Origin: RGDT01 sp964630925 | GTDB taxonomy: Bacteria; Planctomycetota; Planctomycetia; Gemmatales; Gemmataceae | Assembly: GCA_964630925.1 (NCBI GenBank) | Contig: CAZVZK010000043.1 | Location: forward strand, 1 to 64,000 | DNA: 64,000 nucleotides | Reading direction: 5' to 3' | Part shown: piece by piece, positions 61,217 to 64,000 of the stretch | Numbering within the stretch: position 1 is the stretch's first letter | Layout of the letters: every line of letters begins with the position of its first letter | Position numbers and translations under genes: made by a program | The notes under the pieces: generated by a model | Database searches by the model: none | The model's input: the letters and a program-made list of their open reading frames with translations, nothing else | Told to the model about the DNA's origin: nothing

Positions 61217-62161
61217 ATGTTCACGTTCGAGGCCCACAAGCGCGGGATGAACTCCGGCTGCATGACCTTCATCCCCGGCGACGTGCCGACCCTGGCCACC
61301 CTCGGCGAGGACGGCGTCCGCGTCTGGGATCTGCGCGAACGCAAGGCCATCCGCCACCTCCGCTCCGCGTCGGGCGACGAGGCGTCGTCGCTGACCTGCT
61401 CGGCCGACGGCCGGCTCCTCGTCGTCTGTACCGGCTCGGGCCCCTCGCGTATCCGCCTCTGGGGCTGGGCCGCCCGCAGGGTCGAGAAGGTGGTCGAATG
61501 CGGCGACAAGGCGCAGTGTGCCGTCCTCTCCCCCGACGGCTCCTCCCTGGCGATGGGTGGCTACCGCGACCCGAGGGTGGGCTTCGACTACGCCGCCCGC
61601 CCCCTCCCCTCGGCCGGCCCCGGCTGCTTCGACATCCGCCGGGTGCGCACGGCCACCTGGGCGCCGCTGCGCCTCCTCGCCGGCCACGAGGACCAGATCG
61701 GCTTCCTCGCGTTCTCCCCCGACGGGAGACTCCTCGCGTCCGCCTCCGCCGACCGCCGGGCCATCCTGTGGGACCTCGCCACCCGTGAGAAGCTGGCGAT
61801 CATCACCCACGAGGCCGAGGTGCGGGGCGTCGCCTTCTCGCCGGACGGCGCGATCCTGGCGACGACGGGCGGCAGGTCGGTCAAGCTCTTCGACGTGGCA
61901 CGGCTCAAGCCGATCCGCCGTCAGCTCTCGGGGCACAAGAAGGAGGTCCGCGGCATCGCCTTCTCGCCCGACGGGGCGACCCTGGCGAGCGTGGCCCTCG
62001 ACGGGCTGGTGCGCCTGTGGGATCTGAAGTCGGGCAAGCCGGGCCGCGTCTTCGACTGGGGCCTGGGCCGGCTGTGCTGCGTCGCCTCCGCGCCCGACGG
62101 CATGCTGGCGGCGGCCGCCGCCGCCGACGGCCGCGTCGTGATATGGGACCGCGATGATTGA
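61217..62161 (+). CDS. WD40 repeat protein (tandem copy 2)
   Basis: A 314-aa paralogue of the preceding protein, with the same N-terminus (MFTFEAHKRGMNSGCMTFIPGD) and blade order, plus a small insertion near residue 135-150 (ARPLPSAGPGCFDIRR). The segment DVARLKPIRRQLSGHKKEV and the following blade are identical in both. A strong G-rich ribosome site precedes the ATG at 61217. The kinase gene starts 98 bases downstream. Confidence 0.9.
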   Translation: MFTFEAHKRGMNSGCMTFIPGDVPTLATLGEDGVRVWDLRERKAIRHLRSASGDEASSLTCSADGRLLVVCTGSGPSRIRLWGWAARRVEKVVECGDKAQCAVLSPDGSSLAMGGYRDPRVGFDYAARPLPSAGPGCFDIRRVRTATWAPLRLLAGHEDQIGFLAFSPDGRLLASASADRRAILWDLATREKLAIITHEAEVRGVAFSPDGAILATTGGRSVKLFDVARLKPIRRQLSGHKKEVRGIAFSPDGATLASVALDGLVRLWDLKSGKPGRVFDWGLGRLCCVASAPDGMLAAAAAADGRVVIWDRDD

Positions 62162-62259
62162 CCACGGAGGAGAATTGCGGCGACGAGCGAATGCGCCGGC
62201 GTGCCGTGCAGGACGGCGGATCGTGACCTAGAGTTAGGCAACATGCAGAGGCCCACCTC

Positions 62260-63336
62260 ATGACCACGGCCGCCGACGTAGTGGAGAGCGTCCGCAAGAG
62301 CGGGCTCGTGAAACGCCCCCTCCTCGACCGCCACCTCCGGGAGAGCGCCGCGGCCCCCGATGCCGTCCTCGCCGGACTGGTCGATGCCGGCCTCCTGACA
62401 CGCTTCCAGGCCAAGTTGTTGGGCGAGGGCAAGCATCAGGGGTTCTTCCTCGGCGCCTACAAGGTGCTGCGCCCCATCGGGCGCGGCGGCATGGGCGTCG
62501 TCTACCTCGCCGAACACACCTCCCTCAAGCGTCTGGCGGCGGTCAAGGTGCTGGCGACGGCGCGGGCCAGCGAGCCGGGCGCCGTCGCTCGCTTCCACCG
62601 TGAGGCGCGGGCCACGGCCTGCCTCGACCACCCCAACATCGTCCGCGTCCTCGACGTGGGCACCGCCCACCGCTGCCACTACCTCGTCATGGAGTACGTC
62701 GAGGGCCGCACCCTCGAACAGATCCTCGCCGAGCGCGGCTGGCTGCCCTGGCACGAGGCCGCCGGCCTCGCCGTGCAGGCGGCGCGTGGCCTGGCGCACG
62801 CGCACGAGCGCGGCCTCGTCCACCGCGACATCAAGCCCGGCAATCTGCTGGTGGCCCGCGGCGGCGTCCTGAAGTTGTTGGATCTCGGTCTGGCGCGGTT
62901 CCTCGACGAGGAGCAGAACGGCGGGCTGACGGAGCGTATTGGCGCCCGCGCGATCATCGGCACGCCGGACTTCATCTCGCCGGAACAGATCTCCGGCAAG
63001 GCCGACATCCGCAGCGACATCTACTGCCTGGGGGCGACGCTGTACACGCTGATCGTGGGCCGGCCGATCTTCCCCTACGGGGACGCGCGCGACAAGTTCC
63101 TGGCGCACCAGTGCTCCGTCCCGATGCCGCTGGACGAGTGCGTCCCGGGCATCCCCACGGGCCTGTCCGACGCCGTGTCGGCGATGCTCGCCAAACGCCC
63201 CGCCGATAGGCCACAGACGCCCGACGAGGTCATCGCGCTGCTGTCCCCGTGGACCACGCCCCGGACCGTCAAGCCCGAGTCGGCCCGGCCCGGCTGGCTG
63301 TGCCGCCTGTGGTCGTGGCTGACGGGGCGGGGATGA
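62260..63336 (+). CDS. Serine/threonine protein kinase
   Basis: A 358-aa Hanks-type kinase. Residues 1-60 are the planctomycete leader module (LLDRHLRESAAAPDAVLAGL, LTRFQAKLLGEGKHQGFFLG). The kinase core has GRGGMG, VKVLATAR, catalytic HRDIKPGN and DLG in place of DFG, then GTPDFISPEQ. A C-terminal aromatic stretch (PGWLCRLWSWLTGRG) may touch the membrane. It follows the tandem WD40 genes; WD40 proteins and kinases often function together in this phylum. Confidence 0.93.
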   Translation: MTTAADVVESVRKSGLVKRPLLDRHLRESAAAPDAVLAGLVDAGLLTRFQAKLLGEGKHQGFFLGAYKVLRPIGRGGMGVVYLAEHTSLKRLAAVKVLATARASEPGAVARFHREARATACLDHPNIVRVLDVGTAHRCHYLVMEYVEGRTLEQILAERGWLPWHEAAGLAVQAARGLAHAHERGLVHRDIKPGNLLVARGGVLKLLDLGLARFLDEEQNGGLTERIGARAIIGTPDFISPEQISGKADIRSDIYCLGATLYTLIVGRPIFPYGDARDKFLAHQCSVPMPLDECVPGIPTGLSDAVSAMLAKRPADRPQTPDEVIALLSPWTTPRTVKPESARPGWLCRLWSWLTGRG

Positions 63337-63341
63337 TGGGC

Positions 63342-63689
63342 TCACTCGTCGTCGGTGACGACGATGAAACTCCGTGGCCGTTCCACGATCCGGCGTCGCA
63401 CGGTGGCCAGCTCGCGATTCAGGGCGTCGAGTAATTCGGCCCTCGTCATGTTCTTCCCTCGGACGGGCGGGATCAGCGTGCACGTGCCGGCCACCCCTCC
63501 GAAGGTGACCGGCTTCCCAGTCTCCTCGGACAGGTACCGGAAGACGTCTCGCCACCGCACGCCGTGGAATTCCTGATAGGTGAAGATATCGGGCACAGCG
63601 GCCGGCGCTGCGATGGGCTTCCGTGGGATGAACGGCGCCGGCGCGAAGCCGAGCGCGAGGGCGGCGAGGAGCATGAGGCAGGTCCGCAT
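63342..63689 (-). CDS. Small secreted protein, secretin N-domain-like
   Basis: A 115-aa protein with signal peptide (RTCLMLLAALALGFAPAPF). The segment WRDVFRYLSEETGKPVTFGG...LLDALNRELATVRRR resembles the small STN/secretin N1 fold found in many planctomycete secreted proteins. Stand-alone, not linked to a secretin. Converges on the kinase gene with 5 bases between stops. Confidence 0.7.
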   Translation of the reverse strand: MRTCLMLLAALALGFAPAPFIPRKPIAAPAAVPDIFTYQEFHGVRWRDVFRYLSEETGKPVTFGGVAGTCTLIPPVRGKNMTRAELLDALNRELATVRRRIVERPRSFIVVTDDE

Positions 63690-63750
63690 GGGTGGGCCTC
63701 CTGACCGCGTTTTCGTACCACGCCGCCGGTGAGGGGCGCGTGAGAGCGGG

Positions 63751-63993
63751 TCATGCCGCCCCGTCCCGCAGCGTCAGGACGAGGGCGTCGAACTCCTCCT
63801 TGCACTCCGGGCAGATCGCCAGGTGATGGGCGACGAGGTCAGCCCCCACCGGCGCCGGCAGCCCCGCCGCCAGCGCCTCCGCGTAGGCCCCGACGTGATC
63901 GACCCACTCCTCGCACGTCAGCTCCTCGGGCCGCGTCAGGTGCAGCACGCCGCCCAGCTCGCGCAGTTGAGCTTCCGTCAGTCGTGGCTTCAT
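63751..63993 (-). CDS. Putative anti-sigma factor zinc finger (zf-HC2-like)
   Basis: An 80-aa protein ending with the pattern HHLAICPECKEEFDALV, the H-x3-C-x2-C motif of zf-HC2 anti-sigma domains. A longer protein is not possible on this frame. In planctomycetes such short ASD proteins accompany ECF sigma factors; none lies within the window, but the gene is near its edge. Its start ATG is at 63993, 7 bases from the window end. Confidence 0.75.
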   Translation of the reverse strand: MKPRLTEAQLRELGGVLHLTRPEELTCEEWVDHVGAYAEALAAGLPAPVGADLVAHHLAICPECKEEFDALVLTLRDGAA

Positions 63994-64000
63994 CGGTCGG

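Overview
The window is high-GC bacterial DNA that reads as a planctomycete of the Gemmata/Gemmataceae type. The signs are DUF1559 prepilin-like proteins, a cytochrome/DUF1549/DUF1553 plus DUF1501 pair, several secreted WD40 proteins, three Hanks-type kinases, TIGR02996 domains (five copies), and archaeal-like methanofuran/H4MPT C1-pathway genes. High GC leaves very long open shadow frames on the antisense strands; these were ignored and genes were called from protein content.

Layout. 1-665: 5' part of secA (minus strand). 1142-8085: GH13 amylase, a two-gene AAA ATPase/DUF4276 module, a SRPBCC protein, a sulfatase, and a trypsin-TPR protein. 8105-13465: WD40 protein, Ser/Thr kinase, and two paralogous TIGR02996/LRR genes flanking a YhcG-type (DUF1016) nuclease. 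13531-20145: threonine synthase, GH32 hydrolase, ispE next to a SpoVG carrying a zinc ribbon, a small lipoprotein, a frameshifted nucleoside 2-deoxyribosyltransferase-like gene and scpA. 20188-25192: membrane protein, an extreme Met/Cys-rich protein, an internally shortened IS701-type transposase, and DUF1559 with its lipoprotein. 25275-34186: planctomycete cytochrome/DUF1501 pair and secreted hydrolase-like proteins. 34238-37814: translationally coupled acyltransferase, unknown protein and ATP-grasp protein. 38386-40972: DUF3568, MfnF-like and MfnE-like genes and two tiny lipoproteins. 41259-44909: a Ser/Thr kinase fused to a tubulin-like domain. 45163-50838: three STM4015-family (WGR + TIGR02996 + LRR) genes and an STM4014-family ATP-grasp gene, interrupted by a small TnpA element with long terminal inverted repeats. 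50810-55983: MBL hydrolase, DUF1559 with lipoprotein, DUF447, PAP2 and thioesterase genes. 56029-60228: coupled ExbB-like, ExbD-like, two-TM and membrane GTPase genes. 60296-63993: tandem WD40 genes, a kinase, a small secreted protein and an anti-sigma-like zinc finger.

The most unusual loci are the kinase-tubulin fusion, the tripled STM4015 plus STM4014 locus, the energised-channel/GTPase operon, the acyltransferase/unknown/ATP-grasp operon, the ATPase/DUF4276 pair (possible defence), the SpoVG zinc-ribbon protein and the Met/Cys-rich protein. Several repeat families are visible: two long perfect or near-perfect hairpins, a GTTCGTTTCC-containing repeat in two inverted copies flanking about 7 kb, and duplicated LRR and WD40 genes.
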